This document shows, piece by piece, positions 21,518-32,244 of a stretch of DNA of 64,000 nucleotides. This DNA is from Atopsyche davidsoni (Eukaryota > Arthropoda > Insecta > Trichoptera > Hydrobiosidae): contig JAILWY010000001.1 of assembly GCA_022113835.1 (NCBI GenBank), positions 2,790,001 to 2,854,000 of the forward strand, given 5' to 3'. The notes under the pieces are model-generated. The model worked only from the letters and a program-made list of their open reading frames with translations. It did not search any database and was not told where the DNA came from. Within the stretch, counting starts at the first letter, position 1; each line of letters starts with the position of its first letter. A program made the position numbers and the translations under genes.

Positions 21518-22119
21518 GAATGGAATTCCACCAAGTACTATCTGTTAAAAATATTGATTATTTTAAATAATTTAATAAAAGTTACAACAGTTTCTTAGTG
21601 ATAAAGCCAAATATTGGTGCCACAACAATCTAGATACAGTCGCAGTGAGTTTGACTCCTCTCCAATCGCTTGCTCACCTGTATCTTACACATTTTAGTGG
21701 TTATTAAAATTCTCTTTCATTTAAGTATAGAAGGGAAGTTTATATAAAAAATAGATTTCGCCAATATTCTCGATAAATTAGATTTACTCCTCAGAGCAGG
21801 TTAGTGACCATCTCACTGAACATACTTCTGTATGTATATCTCCTTCATGTTATAGGCTAGTCTACCTGCGCCATTGTCAATACCTTCACAATATTGACAG
21901 TAAACAAATTTAAACGCAAATATAAATCTAGGCAAAATCAATTACGTACGTACCTAATTATTGTTATTTACAGTACTTACAGACGAATTTTCTCATATTA
22001 AATTGTATTAAAAAAAATATTTTTTTACAAAATGGCGAAGGTCAAACAATTATGAATAAATTAAGTAACGTCAAAAGCGCGACTCGAATAATGGATAATT
22101 CAGAATCACCGAATCACCA

Positions 22120-22400
22120 AATCGCAGAAAAACAATGGCAATAGCGTCGAGCGTGTGCGCGGAGCGGCGCAGCCTCCAGGGCCGCAGCTGGAAGGGCCCC
22201 GACCTCCGGGGCTCCGGCCCTGGTCTGGGCCCTGGGTCTGGGGCCTGGGCACTGGGCCCGGGCCCTGGGGGGTTACGAAACCAAATTCACAATTAAATAA
22301 TGGCGGACGACAATCATGGTCGCCGGGGCGACGCGGCCGAGCGGCGCGGAATCGCACCCGGCCCACGCGTGCTCGCTACTATTCACTCCTCTGGCTCGGG
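22120..22400. promoter_or_regulatory. CpG-rich islet
   Basis: GC rises sharply, with imperfect ggccctgg repeats (22180-22275) and CpG-dense 22310-22375. An ATG in a purine-starting context (22300) lies inside it. Confidence 0.4.
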
Positions 22401-22446
22401 ATTACTGGCGCACTGTTTGCAAGAGTATTTCAGGGATTTATATTAA
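22300..22446 (+). CDS. Possible short ORF, 48 codons
   Basis: Starts MADDNHGRRGDAAERRG inside the CpG islet and runs to a stop at 22444-22446. The start context (aaataATGG) is acceptable. No splice donor of good quality precedes the stop, and I do not recognise the peptide. It could be a first exon, a micro-ORF or chance. Confidence 0.18.
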   Translation: MADDNHGRRGDAAERRGIAPGPRVLATIHSSGSGLLAHCLQEYFRDLY

Positions 22447-22524
22447 AAAATTACATGCCATTTATGAATCAATTTTATTCTATTGAATTTCTCTTTTGCA
22501 TTCATATTTTCGAAGGAAAAAAGA

Positions 22525-22650
22525 AGAAACTTACGTGGATGCGGAATTTACGCCAGTGGCTGAAAGTCGGGAGTACAGCTGAATTACAGTTGTAAACTGC
22601 CCTATAATAAAACGAATTCAATGAAATGGTCACAAAACTCTTCTCAGACA
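22525..22650 (+). repeat. R2 repeat copy
   Basis: tggatgcggaatttacgcc encodes WMRNLRQWLKVGSTAE, the R2 peptide. It is followed by caatgaaatggtcac, the region shared with the R1 3' end. Surroundings from 22800 to 23560 are AT-rich with nothing to report. Confidence 0.6.
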
Positions 22651-23661
22651 CTCAATGAAGAATATTCATATTTTATACGTACAAGTTACTTGAGCATGCG
22701 AAGAAAACTCCATTGTCCAAAAAAAAACACTCCTTGTGTGCAGTTTGAGTGTCTGAGGGGTCCTGATGAAAAAATCACCGTAGTCAATTATATACGAATT
22801 CGCATCAAAATCACACGCTTTTGAAAATTTCAGATGCATTTCAAAGGGTCTAGATAAAAAATATTACAATAGTAATGAGCTATAAATTTGCATCAAGCTC
22901 GCATGTATTATAAGATTACTTCTTGGTATATAAATTATAGGTGAAAGGTTCATTTAAGTACTTAGACTTAAAAACCTTAATACAATTTATTAAATACAAA
23001 TTCAATCTTACGAGTTTGCGATTAAAGGAATTAAAGGAAGTTGAGCGAATTACATATTTTTACACCGAAAGGTGTGCGCAATCGTGCGTGAGATAGGAAA
23101 TGTAATTACTTTTAAAATAAACACAAAATTTATTAAAAATAAATTAATATCAGGTTCAGAGATGTTATGTCACCAGGACTGAAACAAAAAAAAAAATTAA
23201 AACAGAGGTCACATTGGTGACATGCGAACTCATTTAAAGTTAAAACAAAGTTTTTGTAAAGATATTCAATAATATATAGTGAAGTGTTTTAACTCGCCTA
23301 ATCGAGCAGTTTTATTTTACAACTTAGTTCCGTACTTTTCACAATCCATTTATTTTAAAATCCGTCAAATGAGACAACAGCAGTGCCGATGTTGGGTTTA
23401 TTAAAACGGGACATTGTTTTTATTATTTATTTTATTTTTCGAGTAACAAAAATTGCCGGTTTAATTTGACATTTTCGCTACGTTTCCTCCACATTTCAAT
23501 TTTGAACAAACCGTCAAATTAGTCCGACTCGAGCGAGTGATAAATTGTTGACGTTATTTATAATATAAATGCGCTGTTTTCTTTTTATTATTAGAAAAGT
23601 TGTTATCGAGGCGCCATCTTGGGAAATGAGCATCCAGTAGACGTCTGCTTGCGTAAACATT

Positions 23662-23732
23662 ATGGATAACTCTAATTCGTACCAACAGTTAGAATTTCTG
23701 GTAGCCATTGTGGACGAATATGATGGATGGAG
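23662..23732 (+). CDS. Candidate first coding exon with splice donor
   Basis: ATG at 23662 opens MDNSNSYQQLEFLVAIVDEY, then DGW, and ends at a strong donor, gatggatggag|gtaact (GT at 23733). The reading frame meets a stop (taa) immediately inside the presumed intron, which is what a phase-2 exon boundary would look like. Upstream, 23608-23620 holds ggcgccatcttgg, a YY1-type promoter element. I do not recognise the protein and see no second exon, so this stays a candidate; a 23-codon open run can arise by chance. Confidence 0.25.
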
Positions 23733-23779
23733 GTAACTGCACCAAAACCGGATCTATTCCGGAAATAGCCGTTGCTCTG

Positions 23780-24600
23780 TGCCAAACGTGTCTTATGCAC
23801 GGGAATCGCTATTTTAAAAGGTTATTTTGAAAAGTTGACGCCACTTTCTCATTTCCACGAAAGTCAATGCGGATGGTGTCGCAAGCTTGATTTATTAATA
23901 GATTTCTTATATTTTCAAAAATTGCTAAATTTTCTAAAATTAAAACGAAACAGCTACTTTTTTCTTATGTCATACTTTTTCATTTTCACGTTTTAAAAAC
24001 TCTCTTCACACACCTGTTAATAAACATTATTGATGTATTGTTTTTGAATGTTAGTTTTGTCCCGAATATGTTTATTTTTATTAAATTATTATTTTAATAT
24101 AAATATTTATATTATTATTATTTTTAGCAGCGAATATATTTTTTATCACAAAATATTTTTTTAAAGTCCTTTTACCATTTTATTTTAATCTCCATTATTT
24201 ATTTGTTGATACCAAATACATGCGAATTAGATTTATTTGTATAGTCAATGGCGTGATATTTACAAACTTATTCGATGCAGTCAAGAAAATACAAAAAATG
24301 TCATATTTACTTTTATTATTAAATACAGTGTTATGTATTGTTTTTATTGAATTTTTTTTTTAAATATCTAAAATTATTTGTTTTCTTTTATATAAATATA
24401 TAAAAGTCTCATGGGCTGTGCTTGCAATACGTTGTGGGGCTGCTCCATGCTCCTGCGAGCAGGTTGCGCGGCTTACGAGGGGTGGTTTAGGCGGTAGCGA
24501 CAATGCGTCGTTATTGAGTTTATGTAAGAAAAATTATAAATAAATATTTTCTATCTTTGTAATATATATAAATACTAGTTGCTGGCTAAAATCAATTCGA
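23780..24600. other. AT-rich stretch with H fragment
   Basis: Low-complexity AT sequence. 24430-24510 carries a piece of repeat H (gcgagcaggttgcgcggctt, then ggtggtttaggcggtagcg). No gene. Confidence 0.4.
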
Positions 24601-25577
24601 GTACAGCATGACTGTCGCGCATTCGGCCAAGTGAACCTTCTTCTTCTGATGCCTCTTCTCACAGAGGGTTGGTGTCCATTTCCTCGAACATATCCCTATC
24701 CAGGGCTAGTCTCACTTCCGATCTCCAGCCATTGGCGCAAATCTTCTTTCTTCCAATGCTATTTCCTTCGATTTTTCACGTGACAATCAGCTGGAGGATG
24801 CTATATTTATTGTAACGTAACTTGACCAAATACTTTTGTTGTTCGGAAATATACGTACATGTCAAGGACGTATTCATACGTCCTACCCGTTACTGATATT
24901 GTTTACGTTGGACGTATATATACGTCCTGCCCGGTTAACATGTTAGGGATTCTCCTATACAGCCACATTCTTTATTTCTCATAGTAGCTGTCTCGAGTGT
25001 CCGAGTCTTGACACAACACTTGCTGAATCTCTGGCCGAGTGAATATACACTGATAATAGTTGCAGGCCGATATGTATCCAAGCACAGCGAGGCTGTCGCG
25101 CATTCGGCAGAGTGAATCTTCTTGTTCTGATGCCTCTTCTCATAGGGAGTTGGTGTCCATTTCCTCGAACATATCCCATATATAATCCCGCCTCCACGTG
25201 AACTTTCTTCTTCCAATGTCGCTTTTTCCTTCGATTTTTCATGGGAGAATCAGCTGGAGGATGCTATATTTATTGTAACGTAACTCGACCAAATACTTTT
25301 GTTGTTCGGAAATATACGTACATGTCAAGGACGTATTCATACGTCCTACCCGTTACTGATATTGTTTACGTTGGACGTATATATACGTCCTGCCCGGTTA
25401 ACATGTTAGGGATTCTCCTATACAGCCACATTCTTTATTTCTCATAGTAGCTGTCTCGAGTGTCCAAGTGTTGACACAACACTTGCTGAATCTCTGGCCG
25501 AGTGAATATACACTGATAATAGTTGCAGGCCGATATGTATCCAAGCACAGCGAGACTGTCGCGCATTCGGGCGAGTG
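24600..25577. repeat. 463-bp tandem duplication containing R2
   Basis: Landmarks recur 463 bp apart: gtcaaggacgtattc at 24861 and 25324, and ctgtcgcgcattcgg at 25093 and 25556. An earlier copy of the latter lies at 24612, so just over two units are present. Each unit includes an R2 end, twin palindromic tacgtcct/ggacgta blocks and a ttgacacaacacttgctgaa block. The two copies are almost identical over 24830-25090 and 25293-25555, so the duplication is recent. Confidence 0.85.
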
Positions 25578-25579
25578 TG

Positions 25580-25990
25580 GCGTAGAAGACATCTTATCGC
25601 TGAAAAAACAAAAAAAAAATAACAAAAACAGCGCGTCACTCGAAAAAAAGGCGAGCGAACAAAGCGCAGCGCCCGGAATCCGAGCGCGGCGCCGTTGCCA
25701 CACCGCGCGGGGGCAACGCCCGCTTGGCCAACATCTCGCCCGGTTTGCGCGCAAACTTCCCGGCGGCCGGGGGGGCGGGGGCGGGGGGGGGCCGCCCACG
25801 TGACGCTCCACGTGCAATAAAATATGCAACGGCGGCGCGCGGATGTGGGTCAAGCGAAACTTCGCACGTGCGGCCGCGGCGCTGCGCAACCGGCGCGCAG
25901 GGCCGAGCCTCCTGCCACTTCAGCCGCGCTACATGCCCCTCTCGGAATGCCGCTAGCTTGACGTGTGACTCCGCGGACGCACACTGGGTG
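25580..25990. promoter_or_regulatory. CpG island with poly-G run
   Basis: Very CpG-dense from 25650 to 25930, with gggggcgggggcgggggggg at about 25770 (possible G-quadruplex) and cacgtgac E-box-like sites at about 25797. Frames are open on both strands. It may be a promoter or the GC-rich flank of the mariner relic. Confidence 0.4.
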
Positions 25991-26039
25991 GACTTCTCTC
26001 GAACGTTTGAATAATAATCAATTATGAAGTTTATTTAAT

Positions 26040-26563
26040 GTACCAGTGGATCACGTCACGAAACGACGCAGAAACTCAATCACTGCTCCGAAGTGGTCTC
26101 ATGCCCAAAATTTCATGCAGGATATGACCCACGCGGTCTATTGAGATGCCTACTGTTTCAGCTATCTCGCGCACCTTCAATCGGCGGTCTGCCAATACGA
26201 GATCGTGGATTTTTGTCACGTTATCCTCCGCGGTAGGCATTTTCGGACGTGCGACCACGTTGAAACTCGTTTAACTAATTTTTGACGGTCGCCATCGAAG
26301 GAGAAGAGTCACCGTACACAGCATCCGAGCGCTCTTTGATTTCGCTGAGCGATTTCCCTTCCAAAAACAAGGATCGAATCACCGATCGATATTGCTTTTT
26401 TTCCATTTTTCTAAAATACGCGTACACGTCCGCTTCCACACGCGGTCAAAACAAAACTCAAAGACAGTAGCCGTCTACGAGAATGTACTACACGGTAGTA
26501 AATCTCTCTTGCGATACTAGCACCATCGGGCGGTGAGGCTAAGTACTTATCGGACCGCCCTCG
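26040..26563 (-). mobile_element. Truncated mariner element
   Basis: The 5' TIR begins at 26563 (CGAGGGCGGTCCGATAAGTA on the minus strand) next to a TA. It is followed by an untranslated leader and a decayed transposase. The 3' part and the other TIR are missing. Confidence 0.85.
26076..26406 (-). pseudogene. Mariner transposase, N-terminal remnant
   Basis: Starts at ATG 26406 with MEKKQYRSVIRS, the paired helix-turn-helix DNA-binding region of mariner transposases (SEIKER, YGDSSPSMATVKN). An in-frame TAG replaces the usual Trp after VKN, and a deletion/frameshift follows ...FQRGRTS. Sequence then resumes in another frame with DNVTKIHDLVLADRRLKVRE and the HILHEILGM motif. Past 26090 a short match to the catalytic region (FLRRFVT...IHWY, with the first catalytic Asp region deleted) remains. 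It cannot code for an active transposase. Confidence 0.85.
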
Positions 26564-26579
26564 TATTTTCCCTTACACC

Positions 26580-26660
26580 TACAACAAACCTCACCCGTAA
26601 GAACTCATGTACACTACCACCTAAGTCACCAAGCTGTGCGCAGGAGCTGGGGCAAAATAT
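26580..26660 (-). repeat. Repeat H fragment
   Basis: gtacactaccacctaagtca and the gctgtgcgcaggagc that follows are the inverse of the H core at 17870-17900. Confidence 0.5.
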
Positions 26661-26969
26661 ATCTTATTGTAATAAGACATAGCTTTAAGAAGTATTGTAA
26701 CTTTTCATATGTAATTACGATAATTTTTTATCGTAATTCCATCAATGCACTCCTCGATTGCAACCTCAACACCAAAAAATTGAAAGCCATACCACTCTGG
26801 TGACACACGTTACCTAGTAAATAGAAGGCGTTCACACTCTCCTGTTCCGCCGAAAAAGCCCAACAAAAAATTGCTGTAGCACCTTGGCATTTATCAAATT
26901 GACTAGATGAATTTTTATATTTTTACATAATGTATAAAGTTATACTTATTTTGTTTGGTATATCACCAT

Positions 26970-27150
26970 TTTGACTTTCTTCTTTTTTGAGTGCCTCTCC
27001 TCAAAGAAAGTGGGTGACCATTTCATTGAACACACATTTATCCTGTTCGGTTGTACTTCCGCATCCATGGCCAAAATAGAAGACCTTATGCTAGAGTTTT
27101 TGCATGCTGTGCAAGACTCTCTCATTTGTAGTAATTTAAGGATTTTCCTA
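26970..27150 (-). repeat. R1/R2 terminal fragment
   Basis: ttttgagtgcctctcctcaa, then gtgaccatttcattgaacac, is the shared R1/R2 end in minus orientation, followed by gttgtacttccgcatccatg. Confidence 0.6.
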
Positions 27151-27289
27151 TAAAGGCACATTTCTACCGCCTCTATATTAAACTTATAGTTTCCCATATT
27201 ATTATGCAAGATAATGATCCAGAGTGTTTAAATACAAAATGAAAATCTTTTGACTATTCTGAATAACAGAAAATAGACTAATAATTTAA

Positions 27290-27560
27290 TCTCCCCGCTT
27301 TCCCCACGAAATATTGTGGGGGATCCTGCTATTGTATCAGTAGCTTGCTGCAGAATGAGTATCAGATCTAAACGCCACAGCTTTGTAAGGAAAGGATTAT
27401 ATGATAATGCTATTGGGAAGCAGCAATACACAGACTTTTCCTTCCAATATAAAACTGCGGTGTAGAAGACACAATAAACACCGGCTCATCATGAGTATAT
27501 GCTCAGAGAAAAGATCGCCAAACTCCTTTGATGAAAAGCAGTTGACGAAGAAGATAGATG
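27290..27560 (+). repeat. R1 repeat copy
   Basis: Contains gatcctgctattg, agcttgctgcagaatgag, the aaacgccacagctttgtaag block, gctattgggaagcagcaata, ataaaactgcggtgtagaag, and the end gagtatatgctcagagaaaa with cgccaaactcctttgatgaa. Confidence 0.8.
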
Positions 27561-27649
27561 CGTGCTATTTGATAATGCTTACGTTAGCAGCTATTTCTGA
27601 GCATCTAAAGATAACACCTACAAAATAATTGATTTATAAAATCATTACA

Positions 27650-28195
27650 ATGAACAATAATGAATAAAGTCGAGTCGGACTTCCCTTGTGGCAGCCCTGG
27701 TGCTGAGCCGGGAGTGCTGCAGTCGCGAATGGCGGTGCCGCGCCGTGACACTCGTCTTCGTATCGCCGGCAATTAAAAACACATTATCGCAGAGCAATCA
27801 ATGAATACGATTTGGGAAAAATCAGAATCGGCTTGCAATCGTAATTAGTATAATTTGTGGAGATAAATAGTGATGTTCACGACCACATAACATGGCGGAA
27901 TGCCAGCGGAGAACGTAGACCATAAAATAGGACGCCATTTTATGGCACATTAATTTTTGTATTCTGCTTCAGTTACAATTGAGTTGAACGATAATAAGAC
28001 ACATTTCTAAACAAAATATGTTTTTTTTTTTTTGACATTTACAGTATTAAGCCTTAATGTGAATTTCGACAGTGAAAATTGAAAATACCGCATGTTTCTT
28101 GCTGTTATATAATACTTATTTTGAAGGCTACTGTTTTCATTTAGAAGCTACAACTTTAATGAATTTTCTTTTCCTTTCGTACAAAATAGTTTTGA
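27650..28195. other. Unassigned, with a GC-rich patch
   Basis: 27680-27770 is GC-rich. 27920-27950 has ccataaaat and attttatgg as a 9-bp inverted pair around an 8-bp centre. No gene. Confidence 0.3.
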
Positions 28196-28199
28196 ACGA

Positions 28200-28247
28200 T
28201 ATTGGCTCATAACCAATCGGTTGTCTGTTGGGTAGCAGCGTGTGTAG
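28200..28247. mobile_element. Family E right terminus
   Basis: aaccaatcggttgtctgttg, then gcagcgtgtgtagcc, is an orphan E end, inverted relative to the element starting at 28387. Confidence 0.55.
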
Positions 28248-28386
28248 CCGGCTCAGCCGCTGTAGGAGCGTGTTGGCAGAGTTCGCGGAGAGATCGGCCC
28301 TTCTCTAGTTGCACCTGCAAATTGGGCATAACACTGGGCGTGGTCGTTTTGGCTGTGCGCTCATTCCGTGAGTCCGTCCGGTTAGA

Positions 28387-28512
28387 GCAGGCTACACTTG
28401 CAGTAACACAACTGACAACCGAACGGTAATTAAACAATATTATCCTCGTTTGCATTGTTTAATTAAAAAAAATATATATAATTCGGTTGTCGGTTGCGTC
28501 GCAGCGGGTGTA
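28387..28512. mobile_element. Family E TIR element, short
   Basis: Left end ggctacacttgcagtaacac...gacaaccgaacggtaatt and right end aattcggttgtcggttgcgt...gcgggtgtagcc are inverted repeats of about 45 bp with an AT-rich centre. A tRNA-like relic (B box gaggttcgaatccc, minus strand, 28685-28735) follows in otherwise plain DNA to 28880. Confidence 0.75.
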
Positions 28513-28884
28513 GCCGTCATCGTTCAGCACGCGGAGCTCATCGCGGACGATGCGTTTAGCCTTGTTAAAGTCAATTGATGGGAAGGTTCTCATGGGTTAA
28601 TGGAACTAATATGCGAAGTTGGTCGAGAAACCGCGGATGAAAAAACCAATTGACTGCAATATTTAAAAAAAACTGTGTGTTAAAATATTGTCGGGATTAA
28701 AGATGGGATTCGAACCTCTCAAACGCCTTTGCGATATATTCCTACAAACTTTCGTGAACTAACAAATTGCCTCATGGCAATTTTTTAGTCAATATCCATT
28801 ATGGTTTATTCTTGTGTCATTTTTATGCGACTTATGTCTTATGAATGTGATATATTTATGTTTAATTTAAAAAACGCGAACAGG

Positions 28885-29215
28885 TAGGTGAATCTTTTAC
28901 AGCACTGTCGCGCTCTTTAGTTCGAGGTTTTTGAGATCCGGCAAATCGGCACGTGCAAGCGAGTCGCGCGTAATGAAGTGAACAGTTTCTGGGCGTATTC
29001 CGCCGATTTCTGAAGTAGGCGGCCGAGGCTCGTGGGCATGGAGAAGCGGCCATTTACACAACGGTAAATGACGACCAAGAGTCGGAGGCGAGCTGGCGCG
29101 CCGAATGTTCTGGAAAATAGCAATAAAGGTGCCGGCCGCGCTGGGAAACCAGACAGACCAGCAGATACTGGAGTACCTGGTTAACGGAGCCCCAGTGGCG
29201 TAGAGAACACATTAC
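28885..29215. other. GC-rich unique block
   Basis: Complex CpG-containing sequence, open on the minus strand in two frames, with no domain recognised. cagtggcgtaga at 29192 may be an orphan hAT-type end. Confidence 0.3.
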
Positions 29216-29224
29216 AAAATTACT

Positions 29225-29335
29225 TATCCTCATCCTCAGGCGTGTCTCCCCTGAGGAGTTTGGCGAGCATCTCACTGAACACATCTCCATCCTAGGCTAG
29301 GCTTATTGTTTCGGCTGTACATCCGGCCTCTAGCC
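29225..29335 (-). repeat. R1/R2 terminal fragment
   Basis: caggcgtgtctcccctgagg, ggcgagcatctcactgaaca, then a ggctagg and ctgtacatccggcctctagc portion. The R2-type order is preserved. Confidence 0.6.
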
Positions 29336-29639
29336 GGATATATATTTAAATAAATTAATACGATTTTAGTTAATTTAATGCGTTTTTATATTCTACAAAT
29401 TGCTTATAACGTAGTCTCAAATCCACCAAGAAGATATGGCCCTCGATCACTATTTATTAAAATCATTTTCATCATACAAAATACACCCCACCCCTATTTT
29501 ATAAATATCTTATTCTTTACGCTAGTAATTTCTTCTGATAGGTCAAACATTATCATGGCCTTTTATGTTTGATGGGCAAGATATGAACTATCTGATTTAA
29601 ATTTTATACCGCAATTGCACTGCAGCATCATGAGATCAG

Positions 29640-29840
29640 CCGCCACTGCATCTGTCTGAAATCACGTAATGGACGTTGGAAAATATTTTCACGAAACTGC
29701 TATGCAAATGGCGGCCTCTCGCTGTGTGCGCAGCGCATAAAAGTGTCAAGCGATTTATTCCCAGATTAAAATGGCGATTCGGATGTTGTGCAAGCGGCGG
29801 CCTCTCCAACCGGTTCTGAAATTTTACGTGTATAATTAAC
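29640..29840. other. GC-richer unique block
   Basis: Two similar phrases, caaatggcggcctctcg (29707) and caagcggcggcctctcc (29790), lie 83 bp apart, with atgcaaat (29703), an octamer-like POU site. It could be regulatory. Confidence 0.25.
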
Positions 29841-30276
29841 CTGCATAATTTATTAATCAGCTGCATTAACAAAAAAAAAACACTGCTTCAAATTTAAAGC
29901 AAACACGTAATATTCATATTGATATAAAATTATATGTTTGTACCTTCGTAACGATATAATAAAATGAAGGTAATGAAGATGTGTGTATGATCATGGCATG
30001 CTTTGAATATATGGTACGAAATGCTACCTTTGAATGTTAATTTTGTGGCCCCATAGCAGCTAGTATTTTATTGTAATTTTAATTGAAGCAAAAGAAAACA
30101 CTATGCATTAGCTCGTAAAGGTGTATTTTTTAAATAAAATTTAGAGCTTTGAGAACTTTGCAATTTCGCTCCGTAAAAATAAATAATAATTTTAATGAAT
30201 ATTCATATCTGCTATTTTTGTGAATTTTAAGAAATTCAATATTTTTGATAGAGAGTACTAGGTGGAATTCCATTTT

Positions 30277-30346
30277 AATATTTTTGAATAAAATACTTGA
30301 GTGATATTCCACATGATATCACTCAAGTATTTTATTCAAAAATATT
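30277..30346. repeat. Perfect 31-bp hairpin
   Basis: Arms 30277-30307 and 30316-30346 are perfect complements around tccacatg. The ends are those of the D-type element at 21361-21517, so this is a collapsed foldback MITE. Confidence 0.85.
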
Positions 30347-30399
30347 AATTTATTTTATTAAATTACTACAGTAAAACCGATCACGTCGATTGGTCGCAT

Positions 30400-30690
30400 T
30401 CGATTTTGCCCATGGTTACCTGGACGTCCCCCGGGCAGGCCTGCGGTCACACCGGAGTCGCGCCATTCCGTTTTCGGGCGCACGCGTCATTAGGCACGCG
30501 AGTAGATGACGAGTGGAATTCAGTTATGACGTGCAGCCGTCAGCACTCCATACGGTACCCTCGCCGGAGGTCGGAGACGATGCTTCCTCAGCACACTCCG
30601 CTATGCAGAGCGGGTCACCTGGACTTATCTCTCCATCGCGACAAGCGCAAAGTAAACAGTGCTGCGTGTTAACATGTAAAAGTTATGACA
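30400..30690. other. GC-rich block with Cys-containing frame
   Basis: Between AT-rich flanks. The frame starting at 30513 ends KQCCVLTCKSYDTLPD, which loosely recalls the start of THAP-type zinc fingers (CCVxxC), but it stops right after and has no further zinc ligands. I do not call a gene. Confidence 0.2.
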
Positions 30691-30782
30691 CATTACCTGA
30701 CTGAGCGTTCACGTGCGCATCTATTAAACCTTTTTTGAATATACAACCATCTTCACGAACAAAAAAAAATATTTGGTTTATC

Positions 30783-30905
30783 GATTCACACGAGAAACGA
30801 TATGAACATATCTCCACGGCCATCGTGAGCTCTAACCGTTCTTATTAAGTTGCGTGTCGTGAAGAAGATTTTCGAAGGTTTTCCTCGTCGTTTCATTTGT
30901 GATTA
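30783..30905. mobile_element. Short TIR/foldback element K
   Basis: gattcacacgagaaacga at the left and tcgtcgtttcatttgtgatt at the right are imperfect inverted ends. Similar ends occur at 13790 and 40000 (gaaacgacgaga). Confidence 0.4.
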
Positions 30906-30979
30906 AATTACCTTATTGCTGTATATATTTGAATACTAATATATGACTTTATTTGATTGAGTCGTAGATAAAATGATGA

Positions 30980-31300
30980 CAACAAAGGCCGTTTAACGTT
31001 AGATGATAAGTATGTAATGGCGTCGACGAATGTAAACTGTGATTGTCCCTTCACATGACGCAGTGATTGCAAAATAATAACCACAAATCGGTGAAAAGTG
31101 GCAGGGAAAAACATGCATTACTGCCAGCCTATCAACACGGCAATATCCCCGAAGTTGATAAACATTACGAAACCAGTTTGTTGACAAAATGGCCGACCGA
31201 TAACCGCAATCTACAATTGGGTTTTCCGCGACGAGGCGCGACACAACTCCCAAGAGTACTTGCCCATTCATGCTGTCCCTTGAACTTCAATGTGTAGTTA
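30980..31300. other. Unique mixed-composition DNA
   Basis: Complex sequence with open frames on both strands below 91 codons. No repeat, no domain. Confidence 0.25.
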
Positions 31301-31539
31301 AAACGAGGTTGAAACGCTATTTTGAGCTCCCTTAAAAAAAATTAAAGCCCAAATGTAAGAAACTTTAAAAGTAAATTTATTTAAATTTTACTATATGCAT
31401 ATAAATACGAGACTTAAGCATATGCTGCTGGAATAAAATTACCATTGCGCACAATTTTGCTGTCAAGCATAATTCGAATAAATATATTTAGAACCATATT
31501 AAAAAAGCAAAAACTTCTAAGCACTAAAACATTCATATA

Positions 31540-32240
31540 TCGTGTTTAAAAAAAATTGTTATTCTGTTATATTATTTTTCAACATGGAGTTCAAAATCAC
31601 AACTACCAAAGAGAAGGCCGTTAATAAAGCAATCCTTGAAAACCGGAACAGAAACCTTCGGTCAGATGATCTTGGAATTGCTCAGGTGTTAGGTTGCAAA
31701 ATAATTTTTCCTTTCGACATTTCGGTCCCGGTACTGCGACCAACTTCAGGGACTTAATTGTTTGCCATTGAATGCTGCTCAACGAGGTGAGCTCGGTACT
31801 TTAATTTATTTGCATATTAAAAAAGTTATTTTGCTTTTGTAAATATGGCAACGGTAACAATATTTTTATTAATTTTTGTCAAAAATATTATTGTTATTTT
31901 TTTAATATCTGCATTTGTGGCTGAGTTGATATTTATTTCCGACTTGTATTTTAATATCTATGTAGGTGACACTCCGTGCCTCCGCACCCTGTCGAAGCCC
32001 AGTGGCTGTGATGCAATGGAGATAAGCCAGTTGCTGAACGCGAAGCTGTTTGAAGCGCGAAACAGTGGGACCGAATGCATTAAGTCTTGGCTAAAATCTT
32101 TTAACCTTAAAATTATAAATATTTTTGTCAGAAAGTAATCGGTGGAATGTTCAGTGTTTTTCCAACTTGCTCAAGTGCTTGGTTGGCGAAACTAGTATCT
32201 AGGTGAAATATGCATGTTTTTGTAATTAATATGCAATAAT
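31540..32240. repeat. D-like repeat remains around a GC-rich insert
   Basis: 31700-31745 (ttcggtcccggtactgcgac) is the inverse of a phrase at 44890. 32140-32200 has ttggttggcgaaactagt. Between them, 31965-32090 is GC-richer, follows tctatgtag (possible acceptor) and is open (DTPCLRTLSKPSGCDAMEIS), but no clear donor is seen. Confidence 0.3.
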
Positions 32241-32244
32241 ATAA

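Noticed and set aside
26076..26406. Active mariner transposase
   Set aside because: In-frame stop, a frameshift and loss of the catalytic and 3' parts.
30513..30704. THAP-type zinc finger fragment
   Set aside because: Only the first CCxxxC-like part is present, followed by a stop; the later Cys/His and motif residues are absent.
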